Assembly (NCBI GenBank): GCA_034440575.1
Contig: JAOTOL010001570.1
Location: 1,662,501 to 1,726,500, forward strand
Length of the DNA: 64,000 nucleotides
DNA from: Imbricaverruca yamaguchii
Taxonomy: Eukaryota > Arthropoda > Thecostraca > Neoverrucidae
Direction of reading: 5' to 3'
The notes under the pieces are model-generated. The model saw only the letters and a list, made by a program, of their open reading frames with translations, ran no database searches and was not told the origin of the DNA. Positions 33,998-44,154 of the stretch are shown one piece after another (within the stretch, counting starts at the first letter, position 1; every line of letters starts with the position of its first letter). The translations under genes and the position numbers were made by a program.

Positions 33998-34075
33998 CGA
34001 GACGAGACGAGACGAGACGAGACGAGACGAGACGAGACGAGACGAGAGGAAAACAAACGAGACGAGACGAGACAG
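33998..34075. repeat. (GAGAC)n microsatellite
   Basis: About 14 pentamers with one interruption (GGAAAACAAAC). Confidence 0.96.
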
Positions 34076-34492
34076 AAGGAGGGGAGGGGAGAAGCTCCAG
34101 GATCTATCCAACAGGCTCTGCTCATTACACACACCAACATCGCGCCGCCGCTCCGACAAATATTCGAATCGGCGTCGCGGTGGAAAAGGCGAGACTGGCA
34201 ACACGGGTGGGGGTAGCCACGACTGCGACCTGGCGTGGGTCGCCGGCTTGACCGGCGGTCACGATTTGGCGCCGGAGCGGTCCGTCGCGTGCGGAGCCAC
34301 ACGTCGTGATTGGTGGCAACCGCGGCAGGTGGCGAAATGTGGCGCGAAACGCGACCTCGCGCCAGAGATTGGCGGGCCAGACTATGTGCACGTCGTGAGT
34401 TGTAGACGTCCCGGGGACACGTGGGGTGTGGCGGGCGTGAGGTCGAACGGGTGTGAAACGACCCGAGTGAGCGCCCTCAGGCGCCAGCCCAG
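34076..34492. other. Unassigned sequence
   Basis: Nothing recognised. Confidence 0.4.
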
Positions 34493-34600
34493 CAGTGTTG
34501 AAATGGTCGTTTTTCGTCAGGTGTGAGATGTCGAAACAAGCACGGTAGGTAGGATGTCGGAAGTTGTAGTGGAAACTGTGTCATTTAGCACAACTTATAA
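34493..34600 (+). mobile_element. hAT-like MITE, 5' part only
   Basis: CAGTGTTGAAATGG, then TTTTTCGTCAGGTGTGAGATG and TGTCATTTAG, matching the left part of the MITEs at 61448 and 47528. The right end is absent. Confidence 0.7.
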
Positions 34601-34639
34601 GTTCCGAAGTTGCTGGGAGATGGGGAGCGAACGTGAAAT

Positions 34640-34950
34640 ACTGTATGCGAATACGAAACATATAAAATTAAATATATGAAATAAAATGTATAAAGTAAAA
34701 TATATAAAAATAAATAAAATAAAATATGTAAACTAAAATATATGAAATAAAATATATAAAATAAAACATGAAATATATATAAAATAAAATACATCAAATT
34801 GAGGATATCAAATAAAATATATAAAATGCAATATCCAGAATCAAATATATCAAATACAATATCTAAAATTAAATGTATAAAATAAAACATCTCAGATTAA
34901 ATATATCAAATAAAATATATCAAATAAAATATACAGAATACGAAATACGT
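34640..34950. repeat. Degenerate AT-rich tandem repeat
   Basis: AAATAAAATATATAAAAT-type units of ~12-20 bp, poorly conserved. Confidence 0.8.
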
Positions 34951-35444
34951 AAGCCTGTCGGACAGGATGTGCGCACTTCTGGTTATTCCTAGCTTGAAGA
35001 CGCGACCAATCGTGTTCCGTTATATCTCTCACGAGGTCCGCTTGCACCTGAGCCGAAGGATCGGCGGAATTTGGACAAGCATTCCCTTGTTCTTGCGATT
35101 TCCTCATTCCGCGCGCGCCACCACAGCTCGCTGGAGTCGTGGAGTGTGATGACCCCTACCGACCTTTAGTGACCGCTTCTGACCCCGGGGCGCCCCTTGG
35201 ACGTGCCGGGCTCTGCGCCGACCACAGGGCAGGCGAACATTTGACAACGCCCCGTGTCACTGCGCGACAAAGCGCGACACCTTATGACATCGTGTGACAT
35301 CTTCATAACGCCGCGTGATCTGTTACGAAGTCATGTGACACATCTATGCGCCGTGCGACACGTTTATGACACGATGTGACACCTTACGACCCGCGTCAAA
35401 TATTGCGGCGCGGTGCCCAACGGCCGGACGGCGTAGCGCAGGTC
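34951..35444. other. Unassigned sequence
   Basis: 35270-35400 has loosely repeated words of the type GTGACACCTTATGAC; no gene recognised. Confidence 0.45.
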
Positions 35445-35900
35445 GCAGCTGCACCCCCGACAGGGTGTGGTAGGGATGCTGCTGCACCACCGACAGGGTG
35501 TGGCAGGGACACTGCTGCACCCCCGAGCAGGGAGTGCTGCCCCCGACAGGGGAAGCTGCTGCACCCCCCGACAGGGTGCAGCAGGGAAGCTGCTGCACCC
35601 CCGACAGGGCGCCGCAGGGAAGCTGCTGCACCCCCGACAGGGTGTGGCAGGGACGCTGCTGCACCCCCGACAGGGTGCAGCAGGGACGCTGCTGCACCCC
35701 CGACAGGGTGCCGCAGGGACGCTGCTGCACCCCCGACAGGGTGCGGCAGGGACGCTGCTGCACCCCCAACAGGGTGTGGCAGGGACGCTGCTGCACCCCC
35801 GACTGGGTGCAGCAGGGAAGCTTCTGCGACCCCGACAGTGTGCTGTAGGGACGCTTCTGCACCCCCGACAGGGTGCGGCAGGGACGCTTCTGCAACCCTG
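35445..35900 (+). repeat. 33-bp minisatellite, about 14 copies
   Basis: Unit GCTGCTGCACCCCCGACAGG plus GTGCAGCAGGGAC-type ends. The 11-codon period leaves four overlapping frames open on both strands, so not coding. Confidence 0.95.
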
Positions 35901-36288
35901 CGGCCACCATTGTCGCAGCAGAGACGGACTCAAGGAGGAGGCGAATTAATCTGAATTAATCTGAATTACAAAAATAGTTGGCCAGCCCAACCAGTCGCTA
36001 TAGACCCCCCTCTCCGCCCTGGGAATTTCCTGCATCAGTGGCCACTCTGGGAGATTGACACCTCTACTCGGTTGCCCCGGCTCGACGGTGTGCCGGTGTA
36101 CCGCACCGTCTCCCCGAGGCCGTCTCAGCCGACCCAGACCCGGCGGCCGATGTACGCTCTCGCGCCGACGACAGCACCCAGCCGACGAACGGCTCGGCTC
36201 CGGCAAGGCCACCGGCTTCATTTCGAATCGAGTGCTTTCGCGCACACGGATTGAGCGCAGCGGGAACGCGACCGACAGAAAGAAAGAG
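35901..36288. other. Unassigned sequence
   Basis: Nothing recognised. Confidence 0.4.
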
Positions 36289-36343
36289 TGGGCGCTGTGT
36301 GACCAACGCAGTCGACGCGCCCGCAAGCCCAAATAACCAACCA
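36289..36343 (+). mobile_element. Mini-retroposon
   Basis: TGGGCGCTGTGTGACCAACG, AGTCGACGCGCCCGCAAGC, CCAAATAACCAACCAAG. No clear target duplication. Confidence 0.8.
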
Positions 36344-36404
36344 AGGAAATGAAGAGGTAGGAGCGGCTTTCTTTGGTACGGCCGGTTCCGGCCCTGCAGC
36401 ACCT

Positions 36405-36548
36405 CGTCACGTACGTGGTGACGTGACTACTCTCACGTACGTGTTGGCGTGACTGCGCCTCGTCACGTACGTGTTGAGTACGTGACGTGACGCACACCTC
36501 GTCACGTACGTGTTGAGTACGTGACGTGACGCACACCTCGTCACGTAC
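36405..36548. repeat. Palindromic CGTCACGTACGTG array
   Basis: Imperfect units combining CGTCACGTACGTGTTGAG and TACGTGACGTGACGCACACC, about three and a half copies. CACGTACGTG is a perfect palindrome, so strands can form hairpins. Confidence 0.85.
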
Positions 36549-36549
36549 G

Positions 36550-36611
36550 ATGAGCGCTAAATGACCGAGCCTGGTCGATGCGCCCGAAAACTCAAATAAC
36601 AAACTAACAAA
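36550..36611 (+). mobile_element. Mini-retroposon with 11-bp target duplication
   Basis: ATGAGCGCTAAATGACCGAG, GGTCGATGCGCCCGAAAAC, TCAAATAACAAACTAACAAA. Flanks CGTCACGTACG (36539-36549) and CGTCGCGTACG (36612-36622), one difference; the target was the palindromic array. Confidence 0.8.
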
Positions 36612-36622
36612 CGTCGCGTACG

Positions 36623-37045
36623 TGGCGCTGTGCGAAATACTGCCTGACGCTGTCACCCATTGGTGACGCTGTGCAGACTGCGGCTCGGCCACACACGTGC
36701 TACTCACCAATATCTTATCTCCGGCGACGAGGGACCCCAGTGTCCCCGCTGTATAGGAAGCTGGACCGTACGCCACGTACTTTCTTCGTGCTGGCACTTC
36801 TCAACGGAGCGAAGGTTATTTTATGGAAATACTACGCGGCTCAACACGTATCGTGATGTCCTGGCTGATGACTCAGACATAGTACGTTCCGGGAACATAT
36901 TCTGCTTTCTGAGAGCGATCGGCTTTCTGAGGCCATCTACTCACCCCGGTAACACCTGTAGGGTCCGCATAACTAAACGCTGAATTGAAAGTTATGGGCA
37001 CTAAATGATCACGCTTTGGCCGAAGCACCGTTAAACTCAAATAAC
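36623..37045 (+). pseudogene. Second LINE: pol C-terminus and 3' end
   Basis: An unbroken frame (to a stop at 36983) gives LRLGHTRATHQYLISG, then the zinc-finger-like CPRC...HVLSSC, RRLFYGNTTRLNTYRDVLAD and SGNIFCFLRAIGF. This is the C-terminal end of a Jockey/I-type LINE pol. The 3' UTR is about 60 nt: ATGGGCACTAAATGATCACG, GGCCGAAGCACCGTTAAAC and TCAAATAACTAACTAATG. That hairpin and tail are those of the mini-retroposons. 5'-truncated, with only the last ~110 codons left. The stem here (GGGCAC against GCACCG) is imperfect, so this copy is not the direct source of the small elements. Confidence 0.85.
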
Positions 37046-37390
37046 TAACTAATGCTAAACTAACTAACTAATGCTAAACTAACTAACTAATGCTAAACTA
37101 ACTAAGTAATGCTAAACTAACTAACTAATGCTAAACTAACTAAGTAATGTTGAACTAACTAACTAATACTAAACTAACTAATACTAAACTAACTAATACT
37201 AAACTAACTAATACTAAACTAACTAATACTAAACTAACTAATACTAAACTAACTAATACTAAACTAACTAATACTAAACTAACCAATACTAAACTAACTA
37301 ATACTAAAATAACTAATACTAAACTAACTAATACTAAACTAACTAATACTAAACCAATATCTAACGAATTAAGTAACTAACTTACTAACT
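37030..37390 (+). repeat. Tail-derived satellite, CTAACTAATACTAAA-type
   Basis: Directly continues the LINE tail: first 17-bp-like units AACTAACTAATGCTAA, then ~20 units of TAACTAATACTAAAC (13-15 bp). The first units are indistinguishable from the tail itself, so the array probably grew from it. Confidence 0.9.
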
Positions 37391-37734
37391 AACTAGCTGC
37401 CACCGACCAAAGTTGGAAGGGCGAGAAGGGGAGTGTTCGGCACGGAAATGGAATTCCCACCCGGCTGCTGCGCATCTGGAGTCGATCAGTGCGAGCAACT
37501 CGTGGCCGCTGGTGTCGCCGGTCGGGGACGAATCAGCGCGTGACGTCACATTCACCGGTGTTGACTTCAGTTTGGTGACGTCAGAGGTGTCGGTGGTGTT
37601 CTGCAGTGGCGTGTCTTATCTCTCACTCGCTACTGCAGCTGTCGTCGCACTGCTGGATTTGCGTCATGGTCTCCCCCAGTGAGGTCAATGCGGCGGTGAT
37701 ATCGCCAGCTGTCTCATCGACGTACACGTGCGAT
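37391..37734. other. Unassigned sequence
   Basis: Nothing recognised. Confidence 0.4.
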
Positions 37735-38250
37735 CGTGCGCGGATGTCGCCGCGAGGTGTGTGTCGTGCGCGCATGTCGCCGCTAGGTGTCGTCTGTGTC
37801 GTGCGCGCATGTCGCCGCTAGGTGTCGTCTGTGTCGTGCGCGCATGTCGCCGCTAGGTGTCGTCTGTGTCGTGCGCGCATGTCGCCGCTAGGTGTCGTCT
37901 GTGTCGTGCGCGCATGTCGCCGCTAGGTGTCGTCTGTGTCGTGCGCGCATGTCGCCGCTAGGTGTCGTCTGTGTCGTGTCTGCGCATGTCGCCCTAGGTG
38001 TCGTCTGTGTCGTGCGCGCATGTCGCCGCTAGGTTTTTGTGTCGTGCGCGGATGTCGCCGCTAGGTGTCGTCTGTGTCGTGCGCGCATGTCGCCGCTAGG
38101 TGTCGTCTGTGTCGTGCGCGCATGTCGCCGCTAGGTGTCGTCTGTGTCGTGTGCGCATGTCGCCGCTAGGCGTCGTCTGTGTCGTGCGCGCATGTCGCCG
38201 CTAGGTGTCGTCTGTGTCGTGTGCGCATGTCCCCGCGAGGTGTTGTGTGT
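37735..38250 (+). repeat. 35-bp minisatellite, about 14 copies
   Basis: Unit CGCATGTCGCCGCTAGGTGT plus CGTCTGTGTCGTGCG. Edge units are diverged (CGCGAGGTG). Confidence 0.96.
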
Positions 38251-38690
38251 CTCCTCTCGCCTGAATTAGCTTGCCGATGCCGTTGGAATGTCGCAGAGGC
38301 CGTCGATTAGCTCTGGTATTTACGTTTGTCTGCAACTTACGGGGCGGCCTGGTATGATGCGACTGGGTACGATGTAATAGAGTCGTCGATGTAAGTTTCT
38401 TAAAATTGTTGGGAGGGCTCAATACATCTAAAAGGCACTGGGCGGGACAAATAGACCGGGGGCATGCTACATAAGGTGTCATGCTAAAAATTATAATTAT
38501 TGAGAGGTCGAGGCAAACATTGGGGAAGGGTAGGGGCAAGTGCCATCCCAAAAGCATACAAAGCTACACCCGTGATTTGGATATAGACAAGACGGTGTGG
38601 AATTTTGATTTTCTCAAAACATCGGATGCTCATTTCAACATTGCACGTGACAATATTTGCATGAAGTATTTGCAGTTTTGCGAGGTAGTT
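38251..38690. other. Unassigned sequence
   Basis: No feature recognised. Confidence 0.4.
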
Positions 38691-38790
38691 CCTGTCGCTA
38701 CTCTTCGCCCGCGGCCAATCGGCGTGATACATTGGCGACGCTACATGACTCAACGGTCGACGTGTCGTGAAACCGATAACTAGCCAACCA
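38691..38790 (+). mobile_element. SINE B copy, 5'-truncated
   Basis: Starts in the linker (CCTGTCGCTACTCTTCGCCC) and keeps body and tail (AACCGATAACTAGCCAACC). The tRNA-like head is missing. Confidence 0.88.
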
Positions 38791-39039
38791 CCATTATTGT
38801 CCCCGAACTTGCACATGCCGCAAGTTACCGGGTGTTTATGTGAGACGGCGAAGACCGAGTTGCTCAATGTCATGCTTGAGGGGAGCGGTCCCACGTATCG
38901 CGGGTGGGTGCTGGGCGACCCTGTTTATGGGCGAAAAAATCGTCCGCGGAGGTTGGAGAAGACTGGGGGCGCCGGCTCCCGTCTGGCGTTTGAACTGAGC
39001 TGCTTCCCCCAGCGGATGTGGAGCGGGGTATTTGATTGG
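38791..39039. other. Unassigned sequence
   Basis: Nothing recognised. Confidence 0.4.
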
Positions 39040-39690
39040 ACACCCGTTGCCGGTAGTACGACACCCGTTGTCGGTAGGTTGCAGTGTTAAATTATTCGTG
39101 AAATAGGGTGGAATATACCACTTATTGAACACTCGATCGACATCCTTCTCCAAGAAGTATCGACACCCTGCTCCTTGATGGATGCTTATGAAGTCTTCAT
39201 GTCTCCTTTCTATCAGTATCTCACTTATCAGTAGCATATCCATGCTATCGCTAAGGTATGGTAGTACACGAATATTCCGTAACGCAATTTCAAGAAGAGG
39301 GATTGTCTATAATGTGATGTGGCATACATTGCCAGTTTAGAGCATTGGATTATTCTCCATGTCCTGAATGTAGCTCTTCCTAAATTATGAATCTCAAAAC
39401 ATAATAAAGATGCAGTCATAAGTACCTACACCATTGGCTCAAATATGAGTCTGAAAGGCATTAAAAGCATTTTGAATGACACTAATTGCATGACAAATTT
39501 CGACATCCTATCGTGCTCGTTTGGGCATCTCACACCTAACGAAAAACCATTATTTTAACCCTGGTAGGTTGACACCCGTTGTCGGTAGGTGGACACCCGT
39601 TGTTGATAGCTGGACATCCGTAGTCGGTAGTTTGCCCCCGTTGTTGGTAGTTGGACACACGTTGTCGGTAGTTAGACACCCGTTGTTGGT
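39040..39690. repeat. 21-bp minisatellite interrupted by a MITE
   Basis: Units GGACACCCGTTGTCGGTAG plus TT, with variants, at 39040-39081 and 39564-39690. The two parts were one array before the hAT-like insertion. Confidence 0.85.
39082..39563 (-). mobile_element. hAT-like MITE with perfect 8-bp target duplication
   Basis: 482 bp. Ends are CAGTGTTAAATTATTCG (left, plus strand) and CAGGGTTAAAATAATGG (read inward from the right). Exact 8-bp repeats GTAGGTTG flank it at 39074-39081 and 39564-39571. CAG...CTG ends plus 8-bp duplications fit hAT transposons; no transposase frame inside. Confidence 0.9.
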
Positions 39691-40158
39691 AATTGGGATG
39701 GCAATCCTACACTTCGATGGCGGTATTTGGCTACTCCTATCGCAAATGTTTTGTCACGTGACCTCACTGACCTCACTGACCTAGCTGCCAAATGGCGTCG
39801 GTGGTCCGAACGCGATCTCGATTCCGCGATCTGGTGAGATTGCCGCTGGGTTTTGCATCACGTGCGTGTGATTGTGTGACTGACTTGCAGTCATGCCTGG
39901 TGTGTTGGCGGAGCCGACCGCTAGTGATGCTAGTTTCTTCGGTAGTGATGCAAATTGCATAGTGATGCGATTCTTCGAGCCCAGCGACCGTGGTCAAACG
40001 TCGCCTCGAATGGCGTGGCCGGTGCTTTGAATCGCCGGCATGTACAGCTTTGCTCGGATCGCAATGTGCTTGCAACATACCAGGCTTTTACTCAGCTCGC
40101 GTTTGGTTCCGGACACGACATTGCCATCACTTCATCGTTTTGCGTTATCTTACATTAT
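39691..40158. other. Unassigned sequence
   Basis: Nothing recognised. Confidence 0.4.
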
Positions 40159-40169
40159 CTCCAGGTGCT

Positions 40170-40215
40170 TCATGTAGTCGGAACGCCCTTAAACCCAAAT
40201 GATCAATCAATCAAA
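40170..40215 (+). mobile_element. 46-bp mini-retroposon fragment
   Basis: TCATGTAGTCGGAACGCCC, TTAAACCCAAATGATCAATC. Flanked by exact 11-bp repeats CTCCAGGTGCT at 40159-40169 and 40216-40226, so it inserted as this short piece. The tail varies the usual AATAACTAAC to AATGATCAATCAATC. Confidence 0.85.
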
Positions 40216-40226
40216 CTCCAGGTGCT

Positions 40227-40649
40227 CCTCCGTAAACTTCCGGACACAGCCGTATTGTTTGCAAGCGTCATTCTTCGGCGGAGCTCGAGCCAAACGATGG
40301 GATGTGCCTCAGCTTCCGGCCCTTCCTGTGTCCCCTTCCACATCCCACAATCTGAAATCACACCCTTTCCTACCCTTAATTCGTGTTGCGTTGCTGTTGT
40401 ATGCCAGACGTTGAAGCTGTCGTCATCCTTCTCAGTTTGTCGCGGAATGTTTGCCCACTGTGTCGCATGATAATAAACAACTAAGTTATTTTATTTAGGG
40501 ACTAACTCACGCGGACTTGTGATCTGATAGAGTTCCCCTGTTGGAGACACCAGACTGTCATGTTTGTGGCGTAGCGGTGTGTTGTGAGAAGTGACACCAC
40601 CCCGTCTCCTCTGGTCATCCGACCACAAGACGGCTGCATCCCTGCTTCT
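40227..40649. other. Unassigned sequence
   Basis: Nothing recognised. Confidence 0.4.
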
Positions 40650-41165
40650 GCTGTGCCAGATGTCCTGCCTGTTTCTCTGCGCCAAGTGTCCTGCCTCTGC
40701 CTGCTCTAAATGTCCTGTCTTTCTCTGCACTAAATGTCCTTCCCCTATCTGCGCAAAATGTCCTGCCTTTCTGCGCTAAATGTCCTTCCTCTGCGGCAAG
40801 TTGTTCATCCCCTCTCATTGCTACATGTCTTGCCTTTCCCTGTGCTAAACATCCTACCTTCATGTGTGCTAAATGTCTTGCTTCCGTACGTGCGAAATGT
40901 CCTGCGCTCATGTATGCTGAATTTCCTGACCCATGTGTGCTAATGGGCGCGAATGATCAACCCTGGTCGATGCGCCCCAAAGCCCAAATAACTAACTAAC
41001 CATGTGTGCTAAATGTCCTGCCTCCAGGCGTTCTAAATGTTATGCTTCCCGGTGTGCTAAATGTTATGTTTCTTGGTGTGCTAAATATCATGCTTCCCGG
41101 TGTGCTAAATGTCATGCTTCCCGGTGTGCTAAATATCATGCGTCCGTGCGTGCTAAATGTCCCGC
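40650..41165 (+). repeat. Degenerate ~21-bp minisatellite
   Basis: Units of GTGCTAAATGTCCTGCCTTC with many substitutions, interrupted by the mini-retroposon at 40944. Confidence 0.9.
40944..40999 (+). mobile_element. Mini-retroposon with 13-bp target duplication
   Basis: 56 bp: TGGGCGCGAATGATCAACC, CTGGTCGATGCGCCCCAAAG, CCCAAATAACTAACTAA. Exact repeats CCATGTGTGCTAA at 40931-40943 and 41000-41012. Confidence 0.92.
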
Positions 41166-41291
41166 ATCCGCATTGACCTTTCCTGCTATGCTGTTTTATT
41201 TAATTGACGCGAGGTTATAGTAGCCACAACTCCATTGTGGATTATCTCAATAAAAGGCCTGTGTCTGTATATGTATATAGGTTTCGTTGTG
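41166..41291. other. Unassigned spacer
   Basis: Contains an AATAAA at 41249, context unknown. Confidence 0.35.
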
Positions 41292-41868
41292 ACTTCGGAG
41301 TGGTGGAGTGGAACATCGCCGTGTAGCAGTGGTGGAGTGGATCGTCACCCTGTAGCAGTGGTGGAGTGGATCGTCGCCGTGTAGCAGTGGTGGAGTGGAT
41401 CGTCACCCTGTAGCAGTGGTGGAGTGGATCGTCACCCTGTAGCAGTGGTGGAGTGGATCGTCACCCTGTAGCAGTGGTGGAGTGGATCGTCGCCCTGTAG
41501 CAGTGGTGGAGTGGATCGTCGCCCTGTAGCAGTGGTGGAGTGGATCGTCGCCCTGTAGCAGTGGTGGAGTGGATCGTCACCCTGTAGCAGTGGTGGAGTG
41601 GATCGTCACCCTGTAGCAGTGGTGGAGTGGATCGTCACCCTGTAGCAGTGGTGGAGTGGATCGTCGCCCTGTGTTTGGATCGTCTGTAGCAGTGGTGGAG
41701 TGGATCGTCACCCTGTAGCAGTGGTGGAGTGGAGCATCGCCTGTAGCAGTGGTGGAGTGGATCGTCACCCTGTAGCAGTGGTGGAGTGGATCGTCACCCT
41801 GTAGCAGTGGTGGAGTGGAGCATCGCCGTGTAGCAGTGATGGAGTGGATCGTCGCCGTGTAGCAGCGA
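41292..41868. repeat. 29-bp minisatellite, about 20 copies
   Basis: Unit GTAGCAGTGGTGGAGTGGAT plus CGTCACCCT or CGTCGCCGT; one internally shortened unit near 41665-41690. Confidence 0.96.
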
Positions 41869-42049
41869 GGCGATTAATCGAAACATTTAAAACGCCGCGC
41901 CGAACTCGGACAGACCGCTTCCGAGAGGATCGTCGTCATCCGAGCGGCGGCCGCGATTTGTGACCTGCCGTGGCGCTGGGGGGCGACCGCGGTCGGCTCC
42001 AGTCTGCCAGTCTCGATCCCCGGAACTGCAGAGCCGATTACCGTCGAAG
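41869..42049. other. Unassigned spacer
   Basis: Nothing recognised. Confidence 0.4.
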
Positions 42050-42405
42050 GTAACACGATGGCAGCAAGATGGTGCCGCGATGATAACGCGATGTTAACAC
42101 GTTGATAACACGATAACAACACGATGGTAAATAGATGGTAACACCTTGATAACACGCTAGTAACATGATGATAGCAAGATGGTGGCACGTTGATAACACG
42201 ATGGTAACACGGCGACACGATGGCAACCCGTTGGTAACACGATGGTAACACCATGGTGACAGATAGACAACATGATGGTAGCACGATGGTAAACAGATGG
42301 TAACACGATGGTAAACAGATGGTAAACAGATGGTAACACGATGGTAACAGATTGACAACACGAGGGTAACACGATGCTAAAAGATGGTAACACGATGGTA
42401 ACACC
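42050..42405. repeat. Degenerate 11-13-bp minisatellite
   Basis: Units of ACGATGGTAACAC with many variants (ATGGTAAACAG, TTGATAACACG). Confidence 0.92.
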
Positions 42406-42804
42406 TAGGCAGTCCGTGACGGACGTTCACTTCACTTGGTTCTGTCGTATTGGCGCGTGAGGTCGACTGCTCGGTGGTTTCGTTTCCAGCAACGATTCAC
42501 ACGCGACCGCACAATACATTTGCTGCGCGCCGTCGTGCGTGTGAGAATTGGCATCACTACGCGCACGGATTGGCATCACTACGTCCGACGCACTGGACCA
42601 CATCAGCGGGCGCCGGCGTATCGCACGCCCCCCCCCCCGGCCGGCGACCTGGACACGCCTCTGCCGGCCGGCTTCCGTGGCTTTCTAAACAACAAAGAAG
42701 CCATTGTTGCGGCGCACGTATTGTAATCGCCGCGCCGACTGGAATGCGATAGCAGACTCGCTGTGTCGGGCGACTTCCTGTGCGGATCCGGCGCCTGCAC
42801 GGTG
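42406..42804. other. Unassigned; C-run at 42629
   Basis: Nothing recognised. Confidence 0.4.
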
Positions 42805-43135
42805 CCGGTGTCGGCTCCCGCTCCCGCTCCTGCTCCCGCTCCTGGTCCCGCACCTGCTCCCGCTCCCGCTCCCGCTCCCGCTCCCGCTCCCGCTCCCGCT
42901 CCCGCTCCTGCTCCCGCTCCCGCTCCCGCTCCTGTCTGCTCCCGCTCCGGCTCCCGCTCCGGCTCCCGCCCGGCTCCCGCCCGCACCTGCTCCCGCTCCT
43001 GCTCCCGGTCCTGGTCCCGCTCCTGCTCCCGCTCCTGCTCCCGCTCCTGCTCCCGCTCCGGCTCCCGCTCCGGCTCCCGCTCCGGCTCCCGCTCCTGCTC
43101 CCGCTCCTGCCCCCGCCCCCGCCCCCTGCCCCTGC
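42805..43135. repeat. (GCTCCC)n hexanucleotide array
   Basis: GCTCCC, GCTCCT and GCTCCG units. The hexamer period makes long low-complexity frames on both strands (PAPAPA, RSRSRS, GAGAGA and others); none is a gene. Confidence 0.97.
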
Positions 43136-43386
43136 CCCCGTTCTCTGTACACAACTGTTGTTCCCCCTCGCTCCCAGCTGGCTTGGACAGATGTGCACTG
43201 GCTATACGTTCAGCTGGTGCAGGTGGGATAAGTGCTGAACGTTAGCTCGGATTGAGTCAACATTCGCTCACGTGCGCTTGTGGCGCGTGTACTCACAGTT
43301 GAGCGCCTTCACTTGCGCTATGTTCTGCCTTGCGGGAAAATACCCCCCTGTTCCGGATGGCAATGCCAATAGTTGCATTGATTTTT
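43136..43386. other. Unassigned sequence
   Basis: Nothing recognised. Confidence 0.4.
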
Positions 43387-43398
43387 CAGTTGTTGTTA

Positions 43399-43559
43399 GG
43401 AGACGAGTAGTCTAGGGGTAAGTTGCTCGTCTCGCAATCGAAAAGGTGTGTTCGAGTCTCACCTGTCGCTACTCTTCGCCCGCGACCAATCGGCGTGAGA
43501 GATTGGCAACGCTGCATGACTCGGTCGATGTGCCATAAAACCAATAACCAACCAACCCA
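43399..43559 (+). mobile_element. SINE B copy with 12-bp target duplication
   Basis: GGAGACGAGTAGTCTAGGGG to AACCAATAACCAACCAACC. Flanks CAGTTGTTGTTA (43387-43398) and CAGTTGTCGTTA (43560-43571), one difference. Confidence 0.92.
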
Positions 43560-43571
43560 CAGTTGTCGTTA

Positions 43572-44154
43572 CTTGGACAACCTGACAATTCTTGAAACTG
43601 TTGTGGTAGATCGAAGACTCGGAGTTGGATTATTCAGCTATACAGCTGGCGCTAGCGGTGGTCATGTTCGTTAATGCCGTGCAATCTATGCTACGACTTC
43701 CCTGATATTGCGGTGTTTCTGAGGAACCTGGTACACCTGAAACATCTAAGACGTCTGCATTCATGCGGAATTTTATGGCGTTTCCTACTTCGTTGGGAAG
43801 GGGCCGAACCTTTCCCGATATTCACCCGCTACCCTGGCCAAATAGTTTCAAATTTCAACATGTTTGATCAAATTCTAAGAAACATTTAGCAAATTTCAAC
43901 ATGTGCCAGCCAGTGTTTTTTTTTTATCGGCGGGACCAACTTATTGCTCAGTTCCCCCTTGATGGGTACATCACGTCCCTGGCAGAAGACTATTCCCCCT
44001 GCCATAACGCTTTTTAGAAACCATCCAGTGCGTCAGGAACGGATGCGGGAATTTAGGAATTTCGAGGGGGCGGAGTGATCAATCAAGTGATCGCAGTAAT
44101 CAAGCGATCATCACAATGATCATCAATCTTCATGACATGACGCGGACTATGCAA
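43572..44154. other. Unassigned sequence
   Basis: Nothing recognised. Confidence 0.4.

Noticed and set aside
37735..38250. CRISPR-like array
   Set aside because: Units are head to tail without unique spacers, and the genome is eukaryotic.
42557..43245. Several 150-210-codon Arg/Ser, Pro/Ala or Gly/Ala-rich frames
   Set aside because: Hexanucleotide GCTCCC repeat.
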